This document shows positions 52,857-61,456 of a DNA stretch of 64,000 nucleotides, one piece after another. The stretch spans positions 2,108,001 to 2,172,000 of the forward strand of contig NZ_JAPEPI010000002.1 of assembly GCF_026340305.1 (NCBI RefSeq). The letters run 5' to 3'. The position numbers and the translations under genes were made by a program. The notes under the pieces are model-generated. The model saw only the letters and a list, made by a program, of their open reading frames with translations. It was not told the origin of the DNA and made no database searches. Numbering within the stretch: the stretch's first letter is position 1; each line of letters opens with the position of its first letter. The stretch comes from Streptomyces sp. NBC_01381. GTDB taxonomy: Bacteria; Actinomycetota; Actinomycetes; Streptomycetales; Streptomycetaceae.

Positions 52857-53345
52857 ATGAGCCCGATGAACATCGACATCCCCGAGGGGCAGGAGCCGAT
52901 CGGTTACGTGTGGGGCGAGATGGTCCCCGGCATCGGGATGGCCGCCGCGAATTTCTCGCTCGCGGTGTACGAGCACACGACCCTGGGACTACGGGAGTTC
53001 GAGGCCGCGCGGCTGCGCGTCGCGCAGATCAACGGCTGCCTCCTCTGCCTCGACTGGCGTACGGAGCGGGACGGGCGGAAGGTCGAGGAGGAGTTCGCCG
53101 ACGCGGTGACCCAGTGGCGCACCACCGACGCCTTCGACGACCGCACACGCCTTGCCGCCGAGTACGCCGAGCGGTACGCCCTGGACCACCACGGCCTCGA
53201 CGACGAGTTCTGGACGCGGATGACCGCGCACTACAGCCAGCGCGAGATCGTGGAACTAAGCATGTGCCTCGGTTCCTGGCCGGCGTTCGGCCGGCTCAAC
53301 CACGTGCTCGGCCTCGACACGGTGTGCGTACTCCCCGGGCATTGA
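52857..53345 (+). CDS. Carboxymuconolactone decarboxylase-family (AhpD-like) protein
   Basis: A 162-residue all-helical protein. The CxxC-type active site with its relay is visible in ARLRVAQINGCLLCLDWRT, followed by the usual helix carrying an acidic residue. Members act as thiol peroxidase reductants (AhpD-like) or decarboxylases; the two Cys favour a redox role. The ATG at 52857 has AAGGAG upstream; a second ATG nine bases later is possible. The 3' end enters a 12-base tandem repeat that continues past the stop (53335-53382). Confidence 0.85.
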   Translation: MSPMNIDIPEGQEPIGYVWGEMVPGIGMAAANFSLAVYEHTTLGLREFEAARLRVAQINGCLLCLDWRTERDGRKVEEEFADAVTQWRTTDAFDDRTRLAAEYAERYALDHHGLDDEFWTRMTAHYSQREIVELSMCLGSWPAFGRLNHVLGLDTVCVLPGH

Positions 53346-53382
53346 ACCGGGCATCGACCCGCGCATCGACCGGGGCATTGAG
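53335..53382. repeat. 12-bp tandem repeat, four copies
   Basis: CCGGGCATTGAA, CCGGGCATCGAC, CCGCGCATCGAC and CGGGGCATTGAG lie head to tail across the end of the decarboxylase-family gene and the gap to the convergent cholesterol oxidase. The first unit encodes the last residues and stop. Confidence 0.85.
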
Positions 53383-53390
53383 GGGTGTTG

Positions 53391-55034
53391 CTACACATCA
53401 GTGGCGATGATCTTCTCGATGTTGCGTTCGGCGAGCGCCGTGATGGTGACGAACGGATTGACGCTCGTGTTGCCGGGGATCAGCGAGCCGTCGATGACGT
53501 ACAGGCCCGGATGGCCGTGCAGACGGCCGTAGTTGTCGGTGGCCTTGTCCAGGATGGCGCCGCCGAGCGGGTGGTACGTGAGGTGATCGCCCCAGATCTT
53601 GTACGTGCCGAAGAGGTCGGTCCGGTAGATCGTCCCCTCCTTCGCGTTGATCTTGTCGAAGATGGTCTTGGCGGCGTCGATGGACGGTTGCTTCCAGGCG
53701 GTCTGCCAGTTCAGTTCGGCCCTGCCCGCCGCCGCGTTCCAGGAGAAGGCGGCCCGGTTCGGGTTCTTGGTGATCGACAGGTAGAACGAGGCGTAGGTCT
53801 CGATCCCTGTGGGCAGCGGCGCGACCTCGGCGAACGCGCCGCCCGCCGCCCAGTTGTCGATGCCGCCGGTGGGCATGGACGCCTGGAGCTTGCCGGTCGC
53901 GTCCCACATGTGGTTCGCGCGGCCGCACATGACGTTGCCGTTGTCGCCCCAGCCCTTGCCGATCTCGTCGTTGAGGTGGGGCAGTGCGCCGGTGGCCTTC
54001 AGCTTGACGAGGAGCTTGCTGGTGCCGACGCTGCCGGCCGCGAAGAACACCTTGTCGGCGGTGACGGTCTTGGTGGCCGTGGTGGTGCCGCCGGTGTCGA
54101 TCTGGTCGATGACGACGGTGTAGCCGCCCGCGGTCGCGGGGGCGACCGAAGTGACCTTGTGCAGCGGCGAGATGGTGACCCTGCCGGTCGCGGTGGCCTG
54201 GGCGATGTACGTCTTCTGGAGCGACTTCTTGCCGTAGTTGTTGCCGTAGAGGATCTCGCCGGCGATGGCCGACTTGGGGACGGTTCCGGCCACCTCCTGC
54301 TTCATGTAGTCCCAGTCGTAGACGCTCGGCACGAAGACGAAGGGGAAGCCGGAACGCTGGGCGTGCTTACGGCCGACCCGGGAATACTGATAGCAGTCGA
54401 CGGTGTCGAACCAGGCCGGGTCGATGGTGTGGACCCCGAGCCCGGCGTTGGCGCGCGGGTAGTAAGTGGCGTACATCTCCTCGGTGTTGACCGACGGCAG
54501 GATGGCGGAGAAGTTCTCGCGCCTGGGCGTGACGGCCATGCCGCCGTTGACCAGTGAGCCGCCGCCGACGCCGCGCCCCTGGTAGACGATGATCCCGCCC
54601 AGCTCCTCGGCGTCCAGAATCCCGGTGTAGCGGGGGATGTCCTTGTCGATCGGGAAGCCGAGGAAGTTACTGAGGGGCTGTTTGGTCTTGGTGCGCAGCC
54701 AGTAGGAACGGCCGTCCGGCGTGGTCGTGTTGGCGAAGATCTTGCCGTCGGCGCCGGGGGTGTCCCAGGCCATGCCCATCTCGATCATGTGGACGTCGAC
54801 GCCCGCCCGGGCCAGACGCAGTGCGGCGACGGAACCGCCGTACCCGGTGCCGATCACCAGGGCGGGGGCATGGGCTCCGTCGCCGATGGGAGCCGCCGCG
54901 CGGCCGGTTTGCGCCTGCGCCGCGGTGGCGTGACCCGCGAGGGTCGCGGCTCCGAGAATAGAACCTGTTCCAGCGATGAATCTTCGGCGTGTGACGCCCC
55001 CGGGGTCGGTGATATGCGTGACAGTGACACTCAT
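53391..55034 (-). CDS. choA: Secreted cholesterol oxidase (GMC family)
   Basis: A 547-residue flavoenzyme clearly collinear with Streptomyces cholesterol oxidase ChoA, which oxidises and isomerises cholesterol to cholest-4-en-3-one (EC 1.1.3.6). A Tat signal lies at the N-terminus (TRRRFIAGTGSILGAATLAG). FAD binding: VIGTGYGGSVAALRL (residues 60-74). YQGRGVGGGSLVNGGMAV is the GMC signature. By alignment from memory the active site is Glu403 (FAEVAPLP), His488 (TYHPLGG) and Asn526 (SVNPFVTITA), all present. GAGGAA precedes the ATG. It is a single gene; no linked choP-type P450 lies beside it. Confidence 0.95.
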   Translation of the reverse strand: MSVTVTHITDPGGVTRRRFIAGTGSILGAATLAGHATAAQAQTGRAAAPIGDGAHAPALVIGTGYGGSVAALRLARAGVDVHMIEMGMAWDTPGADGKIFANTTTPDGRSYWLRTKTKQPLSNFLGFPIDKDIPRYTGILDAEELGGIIVYQGRGVGGGSLVNGGMAVTPRRENFSAILPSVNTEEMYATYYPRANAGLGVHTIDPAWFDTVDCYQYSRVGRKHAQRSGFPFVFVPSVYDWDYMKQEVAGTVPKSAIAGEILYGNNYGKKSLQKTYIAQATATGRVTISPLHKVTSVAPATAGGYTVVIDQIDTGGTTTATKTVTADKVFFAAGSVGTSKLLVKLKATGALPHLNDEIGKGWGDNGNVMCGRANHMWDATGKLQASMPTGGIDNWAAGGAFAEVAPLPTGIETYASFYLSITKNPNRAAFSWNAAAGRAELNWQTAWKQPSIDAAKTIFDKINAKEGTIYRTDLFGTYKIWGDHLTYHPLGGAILDKATDNYGRLHGHPGLYVIDGSLIPGNTSVNPFVTITALAERNIEKIIATDV

Positions 55035-55427
55035 GTGGCGTTCCTCACTCTCGTAGGAATGGGAACGAGTTCTACTGCTGCTTGCGCATTAAGTCACTGC
55101 ATACCTAGAAGTAACTTCTGTCCGATCTTGTGCCTACTGGGTGCGGTCGCCCAGGAGCTGCGTCCCGCCCCTCCTTGCCCGCCTCGGCGATCGACTCCGT
55201 ACGCACCTTCCACGTCCCCGTAGTTGCCTTGAGGGGAGTCGACGAGCATCGCCCGCGCCACCTTCTTCGCGCGTGAATGAAGCGGGTGTGTCCACTGTTG
55301 ATCACCGTGAGGTACGTGGACTGACGACGAGACGGTGGCCGCCGGCTACAGCGAAGATCCCGCATGTCGCTGACAAGGGGTCCGGGCCTGCCCTCGGACC
55401 GGACCCCTCAGCGCGTGTTACTCCTTG
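55035..55427. other. Intergenic region with terminator
   Basis: 393 bases without a supported gene. The left part is the cholesterol oxidase promoter region. AGGGGTCCGG (55376-55385) and CCGGACCCCT (55399-55408) form a hairpin just past the acetyltransferase stop and act as its probable terminator. An 86-codon minus-strand frame in the middle has no family-like features. Confidence 0.55.
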
Positions 55428-56327
55428 CTAAGCCGCTTGGCCCGCCGGGTGGAAGTTGATGCGTTCACTGATGACGGGGAAGCCGGCCTTGGCAAAGTTC
55501 GCGGCCATGGGGAAGTTGCCCTGGTCCGTCGCTCCGCCGACGAACTCCGCGCCCTGCTCGACGAGGAGGTGGGTGCACTCCGCGAGGAGGTCGTAGGCGT
55601 AGCCGTGACCGCGCTGTTCCGGGACGACTCCGATGAAGCCGATGGTCGGGCCGGAGGGGTTGTGGGCCGGGATGTGGATGCCGGCCAGGTCGCCCTCCGG
55701 CGTGTGCGCGATCTGCCACCACTCCCGTGGGGAGGGGCACCAGTGGAAGAAGTCGAGTTCCTCCTGGGCGGCCTGGTCGAGGCCGCCCTCCTCGATGGCC
55801 CTGAGCGCGTGGGCGTCCAGGGTGACGGAGTGGATGCGGCGCAACGCGTCGAAGAACACGGTGTCGTCGGGTTCGGCGCTGAAGCGCAGGCGTCCGGGCC
55901 GCTCGGGCAGGCCTCGCTCCGGGGTCCAGCGGTACAGGAAGCGTTCCACCAGGAGTTCGTACCCTGCGGCTCGTGCGGCGGCGAAGCGCGCCTCGGCGGC
56001 GGTGCGCAGGTCGGTCTTTTCCCGCCAGCCGCCTGGCAGGTTGATCTCGAGTTCGACCTGCCAGGGAGCGGAGCGCAGGAGCTCGGCCCCGGCTTCCTCC
56101 TCGCCCTCGGCCACGTCGAACCAGTTGATGTTTACGGGCTCCGAGTCGTTGGGGCCGCCCCACCACGCGCCGCGTGCGACGACCTCGCCGTCGCGCAGGG
56201 CGACGCGCTTCCAGTCGGGGCGGAACTGGGTACGCCGATGGCTTTCACGGGCGCCCAGGGGGTCGGGGAGTGCGTCGAAGAGATGAGCGTCGCTCGCGGA
56301 GAGCGCGCGGATGACCTGATCGGTCAT
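55428..56327 (-). CDS. GNAT-family acetyltransferase
   Basis: A 299-residue protein with two GNAT-like halves. The C-terminal one is clear: GPTIGFIGVVPEQRGHGYAY (acetyl-CoA binding motif A), then LLAECTHLLVEQGAEFVGGA and NFPMAANFAKAGFPVISER (motif B). The N-terminal half is divergent and may bind the substrate. Such tandem-GNAT proteins acetylate antibiotics, amino acids or peptides; no specific substrate is inferred. The ATG at 56327 follows GGAGGAATCC. Divergent from the isonitrile cluster region. Confidence 0.87.
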   Translation of the reverse strand: MTDQVIRALSASDAHLFDALPDPLGARESHRRTQFRPDWKRVALRDGEVVARGAWWGGPNDSEPVNINWFDVAEGEEEAGAELLRSAPWQVELEINLPGGWREKTDLRTAAEARFAAARAAGYELLVERFLYRWTPERGLPERPGRLRFSAEPDDTVFFDALRRIHSVTLDAHALRAIEEGGLDQAAQEELDFFHWCPSPREWWQIAHTPEGDLAGIHIPAHNPSGPTIGFIGVVPEQRGHGYAYDLLAECTHLLVEQGAEFVGGATDQGNFPMAANFAKAGFPVISERINFHPAGQAA

Positions 56328-56593
56328 GGATTCCTCCGGGATACAGGCTGCTTGGAGCGCTCCCGGTCAGAACTCACGAACCACGCCGGGACAGCGGAAT
56401 GAGGGAGCGCTGGAAAGGTGTGAACCGCACGGCACTCGCCTCCTTCCATCCGTCTCAGGGCGTGGAGCCACACACTAAGTGGTGTACTACGGGCTCGTCC
56501 ACGGATTTCCTTACGCCCTGACCTGCGATTGATGTGGTCACGCGTTCCCGTGGCGGTTGAGTTCGAGCGCCATGCCATGCACCGGATTCCCCG

Positions 56594-56698
56594 GACATCG
56601 CCCGAGAGGTCGGCTTCGGTGCGGAGGCCACGTTGCGCCGTGCGTTCCTGGGGGTGCTGCGGATCTCGCCGCTCGAGTACCGCGAGCGGTTCACCTGA
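56594..56698 (+). pseudogene. AraC-family regulator C-terminal remnant
   Basis: Thirty-four codons ending in TGA read DIAREVGFGAEATLRRAFLG and then VLRISPLEYRERFT, the second helix-turn-helix of an AraC/GlxA-type regulator with its normal C-terminus. Everything upstream of this helix is missing and the preceding sequence is in another frame. It lies 142 bases before the isonitrile cluster, in the same orientation, and may be the remains of its former activator. Confidence 0.75.
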
Positions 56699-56840
56699 GC
56701 CGGGTTTCCAACTGGCCGGGAACTGGCGCCGCTTCTGCTCCGACTACTGGACCGGGTGACGGAGGTTCGCCCCGTGTACCGAGTTGTGCCCCGGCCGGCG
56801 ACGAGGCGGTACGGAAGCAGGAGACGCAAGGGGCGGAACG

Positions 56841-58241
56841 GTGACGCACCAGGGTTCGGGAACGGAACAGCCCGGCCACATGGCCCTCGGTGAGGACCGC
56901 TGGCCGCTGGTGGCCGTGGCAGGCGTACTGGCGTTCATGGCGATGCTCGACATGAACATCGTCAACGTGGCCCTGGTGGACATCGCGGACGGACTGCACG
57001 TGTCCGCCGCAACCGCCCAGTGGGCCGCGCTGGGATACCAACTGCCCGTCGTGGCCCTGCTGTTGCCGGCCGGGCGATGGCTGGACGGCGTCGGCATGCG
57101 CTCGGCCCTGCTGGTCTGCACCGCCGGCTTCGGCCTGTGCAGCGCGCTGGCGGCCGCCGCGCCCTGGATGGCCTGGCTGATCGCCGCCCGGCTTGCGCAG
57201 GGCGCCTTCGGGGCGGCGCTGTTCGTGCTGATGCCCGTGCTCGCCATGCGCTCGGTACGGCCGGAGCTGCGGGGGAGGGCGATGAGCGTGCCCGCGACCC
57301 TGGGGCCGCTGGGCGCGGTGACCGGACCGGCCGTGGGCGGCCTGCTACTGGACCACTTCGGCTGGCACGCCGTCTTCCTCGTCAAACTCCCCTTCTGCCT
57401 GCTCGCCCTCGCCGTGGCGTGGCGTGTGATGCCACGGGACGCACGTCTGAGGCGTCCCGAGCGCCGCTCGGCGGTGGATGCCCTGCTGGTGGCCTCCGGT
57501 GTGGCTGCCCTGCTGCTGCCGCTGACCCTCGCTGCGGACGAACCGGCCCGGCTCGGGCTCGCCCTCGCCGCGATCCCGCCTCTGTGGTGGTGGCTGAGCC
57601 GCTCGGGCGGCCGTCCGGTGACCGGCGTACTGCGTGTCTCAGGGCTGTTCCGGGCGCACGGGGCCGTGCTGGCGCTGGCCGCGGGTTTTGCCGCGATGCA
57701 CTATGTCGTCGCGCTGCACCTCCAGCGCGACGACGGCGTCAGCGCCACGACGACCGGTCTCGTGGTCCTCGCCTTCCCGCTCGGCATGGGGGTGGCGGGA
57801 CCGTTCGGCGGACGTCTGGCCGACCGGTACGGGGCCCGGCCCGTCGCAGCGGCAGGCGCCGCGCTCACCGCCGCCGGGTTGCTGCTGCTCGTCCCGCTGG
57901 GCGACGGCTGGTCACCGTGGGACGTCGCATGGCGACTGGCGCTGGCCGGCGTCGGCATGGGCCTGAACGGCGGCCCCACCCAGGCCCTGGTCATGAGCGC
58001 GGCCCCGCCCGACCGTACGGCCACCGTCGGCTCCACGGTCCAGTTCGCCCGCAGCCTCGGCTTCACCCTCGGCCCGGCCCTGGCCACCGCCGTCTCGGGC
58101 CTCACCGGCCCCGGCAACGGCGTACACGCCGGGCTCGCCCTGGCCGCCGCTGCCGCTTGCCTCGCGGTACCCCTCGTCGCGCTGCCCGGTCGGCCACCTG
58201 CCCCCTTGCCCGAGCAGACCACCGACGCCGCCTGCGCCTGA
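56841..58241 (+). CDS. MFS transporter (DHA2-like), probable product exporter
   Basis: A 466-residue transporter with about 14 hydrophobic helices. It has the MFS motif C-like region LGPLGAVTGPAVGGLLLDHF, the early MLDMNIVNVALVDIADGL typical of the DHA2 drug:H+ antiporters, and GRLADRYGARPV between the two halves (motif A). It heads the four-gene cluster and probably exports the isonitrile product, giving self-resistance. The GTG at 56841 is chosen with AAGGGGCGG upstream. Its stop is 17 bases before the AsnB-type gene. Confidence 0.9.
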   Translation: MTHQGSGTEQPGHMALGEDRWPLVAVAGVLAFMAMLDMNIVNVALVDIADGLHVSAATAQWAALGYQLPVVALLLPAGRWLDGVGMRSALLVCTAGFGLCSALAAAAPWMAWLIAARLAQGAFGAALFVLMPVLAMRSVRPELRGRAMSVPATLGPLGAVTGPAVGGLLLDHFGWHAVFLVKLPFCLLALAVAWRVMPRDARLRRPERRSAVDALLVASGVAALLLPLTLAADEPARLGLALAAIPPLWWWLSRSGGRPVTGVLRVSGLFRAHGAVLALAAGFAAMHYVVALHLQRDDGVSATTTGLVVLAFPLGMGVAGPFGGRLADRYGARPVAAAGAALTAAGLLLLVPLGDGWSPWDVAWRLALAGVGMGLNGGPTQALVMSAAPPDRTATVGSTVQFARSLGFTLGPALATAVSGLTGPGNGVHAGLALAAAAACLAVPLVALPGRPPAPLPEQTTDAACA

Positions 58242-58258
58242 CCCAGGAGACCCCCCCC

Positions 58259-60085
58259 ATGTGCGGAATCACCGGCTGGGCGTCCTTTCACCACGACGCC
58301 CGCACCCAGGCCCCGGTCATCGAGGCCATGACCGCCACCCTCATCTCACGCGGCCCGGACGCCGGAGGCGTCTGGCTCGGCGAGCGCGCTGCGATCGGCC
58401 ACCGCCGGCTGGCCGTGATCGACCTTGTCGGCGGCGTGCAGCCGATGACCGACCGGCCGGACGAGCCGGACATCGTGCTCACCTACAGCGGTGAGATCTA
58501 CAACCACCACGCCCTGCGCACCGAACTCCGCGCCCGAGGCCACCAGTTCGGTACGCGCAGCGACACCGAGGTCGTGCTGCGCGCCTACGCCGAGTGGGGG
58601 GAGAACGCCGCCGACCATCTGGAGGGCATGTTCGCCTTCGTCGTCTGGGACGAACGCCGACAGCGCCTGCTCCTCGTCCGGGACCGCCTCGGCGTGAAGC
58701 CCCTCTTCTGGACCGCCGTCGACGGCGGTCTCGCCTTCGCCTCCGAGCCCAAGGCCCTGTTCGCCCACCCGGAGATCCGGCCCCGCGTGGACGCCGACGG
58801 GCTGCGGGAGGCGTACAGCCTGCTGTTCAACACCGGGCCGACGGTCTGGTCCGGCATACGTGAGGTCGAGCCTGGCGGGATCCTCGTCCTGGACCGGGAC
58901 GGCATCCGCGAACGTCGCTACTGGCAGCTGGAAGCCGGCGTCCACGTCCAGGACCGGGAGGCGACCGTCGAACGTGTCCGTCAGCTGGTCGGCGCGGCGG
59001 CACGCAGCCAGCTGGAAGCCGATGTCCCGCTGTGCAGCCTGCTCTCCGGCGGCCTCGACTCCACCGTCCTGACCGCCCTGCTCGCCGACGAACTCCGCCG
59101 GCGCGAGGGCCCGGACGCCCGCGTCCGCTCCTACGCCGTCGACTACAGCGATCAGGCGTCGGCATTCAAGGGAGACGTCCTGCGCACCGGGCACGACACG
59201 CCCTACGCCACCGAGGCCGGCGCCTTCATCGGCACCGACCACAGCACCGTCGTACTCGACCCGCGCGCCCTCCTCGACCTTGAGCACCGTAGGGCCGTCG
59301 TCGTGGCCCGCGACTCGCCGATCGGTGTCGGCGACATGGACACGTCCCTCTATCTGCTCTTCGGGGAGATACGCCGGCACTCGACCGTCGCCCTGTCGGG
59401 CGAGGCCGCGGACGAGGTGTTCGGCGGCTACCCCTGGTTCCACAACCCCAAAGCCCTGGCCGCCCGGACCTTCCCCTGGCTGCTGGTTACCGGCGACGAG
59501 GCCGCCATGCCGCTCAATCCGGCGCTCGACCTGCGCATACGCGAGTTCCGCGCCGACACCTACGCGAGTGCCATGGCCGCCGTACCCCACCTGGACGGCG
59601 AAACGCCCGCGGAGCACCGCCAGCGCGAGATGCAGCACCTGTCCCTGACCCGCTGGCTGCGACAGCTCCTGCACCGCAAGGACCGGCTGAGCATGGCCCA
59701 AGGACTGGAGGTCCGCGTCCCCTACTGCGACCACCGCCTGGTCGAGTACGCCTTCACCACCCCCTGGGCGCTGAAGAGCTTCGACGGCCGGGAGAAGAGC
59801 CTGCTGCGCGCCATCGGCAAGGGCCTCGCACCCGACTCGGTGCTCCACCGGCCCAAGAACCACTACCCGGCCACCCACCACCCCGATTACAACCGCGGCC
59901 TGCAGGACATGGCCCGCGACGCCCTGGCCACGGAACAGGTCCGCGCCCTGGCCGACGAGACCCTCATCAAACCGTGCCTGGACACTCCGTCCGACCAACT
60001 GGAGTGGGGCCACCGTCTGCGCCTGGAACGCGTCGTCGACCTCGCCCTGTGGCTCGACCATTACCAGCCCGAACTCGCCCTCTGA
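58259..60085 (+). CDS. Glutamine-dependent asparagine synthase-family amidotransferase
   Basis: A 608-residue AsnB-type enzyme. The N-terminal glutaminase begins MCGITGWASFHHDA with the catalytic Cys2 directly after the Met, and keeps RRLAVIDL, YSGEIYNHHALR and SDTEVVLRAYAEWG. The C-terminal synthetase domain has the ATP pyrophosphatase loop LLSGGLDSTVLTALLADEL and LSGEAADEVFGGY, with MAQGLEVRVPYCDH. It adenylates a carboxylate and transfers ammonia from glutamine. In a four-gene cluster with an isonitrile synthase, it is more likely to amidate the pathway intermediate than free aspartate. Eleven bases separate it from the P450 gene. Confidence 0.93.
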   Translation: MCGITGWASFHHDARTQAPVIEAMTATLISRGPDAGGVWLGERAAIGHRRLAVIDLVGGVQPMTDRPDEPDIVLTYSGEIYNHHALRTELRARGHQFGTRSDTEVVLRAYAEWGENAADHLEGMFAFVVWDERRQRLLLVRDRLGVKPLFWTAVDGGLAFASEPKALFAHPEIRPRVDADGLREAYSLLFNTGPTVWSGIREVEPGGILVLDRDGIRERRYWQLEAGVHVQDREATVERVRQLVGAAARSQLEADVPLCSLLSGGLDSTVLTALLADELRRREGPDARVRSYAVDYSDQASAFKGDVLRTGHDTPYATEAGAFIGTDHSTVVLDPRALLDLEHRRAVVVARDSPIGVGDMDTSLYLLFGEIRRHSTVALSGEAADEVFGGYPWFHNPKALAARTFPWLLVTGDEAAMPLNPALDLRIREFRADTYASAMAAVPHLDGETPAEHRQREMQHLSLTRWLRQLLHRKDRLSMAQGLEVRVPYCDHRLVEYAFTTPWALKSFDGREKSLLRAIGKGLAPDSVLHRPKNHYPATHHPDYNRGLQDMARDALATEQVRALADETLIKPCLDTPSDQLEWGHRLRLERVVDLALWLDHYQPELAL

Positions 60086-60096
60086 GGAGCCTGCCC

Positions 60097-61359
60097 ATGA
60101 CCACCCAAGAACCCTTGCCGGCCGTGGACCCCGGGACGCTGCCCGACCCGGTCCCGCTGATGGGCTGCCCCTACAAGGCCAACCCCTACCCCCTGTACGA
60201 GCAGATGCGCGAGGCCGGCCCGGTCCACCGCGTCCTGTTCCCCAGCGGCGTACAAGCCTGGCTCGTCACCGGCTACGACGCCGCCCACTCCGCCCTGGGC
60301 GACGACCGCCTGGGCAAGAACCACGACCGGGGCAACGACCGCTGGCGGGCCCGCGCTTCGATCATGCCCGAGCCGCAGCACTCCCAGCTCCAGGTACACC
60401 TCCTCCACCAGGACCCGCCCAAGCACACCGGCATGCGGAGCCATGTCGCCGACGCCTTCACGCCACGTCGGATCGAGAGCCTGCGGCACCGCTTCCAGGA
60501 GCTGGCGGACGACCTGATCGACGCCCTGCCCGAGAGCGGCCCCGCCGACCTCGTCGGCGGCTTCGCCGCGCACTTCCCGTTCCGCGTCCTCGCGGAGGTC
60601 ATCGGCCTGCCACCGGTGCTGGCGGCCCGCTTCGACCGCGACTGGGGCAAGGTCGTCCAGCCGGTCGGCCCCACCGACCCCGGACGCCGGCTGTACGAGG
60701 CCCGCCTCCACGGCTTGCAGAGCTACATCGCCGAGGTCGTCACCCACAAGCGCGAGCACGGGGAGGACGACCTGCTCAGCCGTCTGGTCGGGGCCCGGGA
60801 CCGCCGCGAACTGTCCCAGGAGGAGCTGGACTCGATGATCTTCCAGCTCCTCGTCGCCGGCCAGGAGCCGGTCACCAACCAGATCACCACCGCCCTCGTC
60901 GCCCTGCTCCGCAACCCGGACCAGCTCACGCGCCTGCGTGAGGACCCTTCCCTGCTGCCCCGCGCGGTGGAGGAACTTCTCCGCTACGACAGCGCCTTCG
61001 AGTTGACCACCTGGCGCTTCTTCGACAAGGACAGCGACCTGCACGGCACCGAGGTCCCGGCCGGTGACTCGCTGATCGTTTCGCTGTGCGCCGCCAACCG
61101 TGACCCGCGCCGCTTCTCCGATCCGGACACGCTGGACCTCGACCGCTCACCCAACCCCCACCTCGCCTTCGGCCACGGCATCCACTTCTGCCCCGGCGCC
61201 GCCCTCGCCCGCGCCGAACTCCAGATCGCCCTGGGCACACTCCTCGCCCGGCTGCCCGGCCTGCGCCTGGCCATCAGAGACGAGGACATCGAGTGGATCC
61301 CGGCCGTCCTGGGCCGCGGCACCAATCGTCTTCCCGTCGGCTACGGCCGACGCCTCTGA
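60097..61359 (+). CDS. Cytochrome P450 with atypical I-helix
   Basis: A 420-residue soluble class I bacterial P450. Haem-binding loop LAFGHGIHFCPGAAL with ligand Cys365; ExxR pair Glu293-Arg296 (VEELLRYDS). The I-helix reads LLVAGQEPVTNQ (residues 251-262): the usual acid-Thr pair needed for dioxygen activation is Glu257-Pro258, the Thr being replaced. Such changes are seen in P450s that do radical coupling or other non-hydroxylating chemistry. No ferredoxin gene is adjacent. In this cluster it could couple phenol rings of tyrosine-derived units. The ATG at 60097 has GAGGAG upstream. Confidence 0.93.
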   Translation: MTTQEPLPAVDPGTLPDPVPLMGCPYKANPYPLYEQMREAGPVHRVLFPSGVQAWLVTGYDAAHSALGDDRLGKNHDRGNDRWRARASIMPEPQHSQLQVHLLHQDPPKHTGMRSHVADAFTPRRIESLRHRFQELADDLIDALPESGPADLVGGFAAHFPFRVLAEVIGLPPVLAARFDRDWGKVVQPVGPTDPGRRLYEARLHGLQSYIAEVVTHKREHGEDDLLSRLVGARDRRELSQEELDSMIFQLLVAGQEPVTNQITTALVALLRNPDQLTRLREDPSLLPRAVEELLRYDSAFELTTWRFFDKDSDLHGTEVPAGDSLIVSLCAANRDPRRFSDPDTLDLDRSPNPHLAFGHGIHFCPGAALARAELQIALGTLLARLPGLRLAIRDEDIEWIPAVLGRGTNRLPVGYGRRL

Positions 61360-61456
61360 CACCGGCCACCAGCTGACCCACGCCCGCTGACCACCGGCGC
61401 CCGGCCACCCGCCACGGCGCCATTTCGCCGTGCCCGCGTACACCAGGAGGAACTAC

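Noticed and set aside
55105..55365. 86-codon minus-strand frame between cholesterol oxidase and acetyltransferase
   Set aside because: No domain, very basic, start unsupported.
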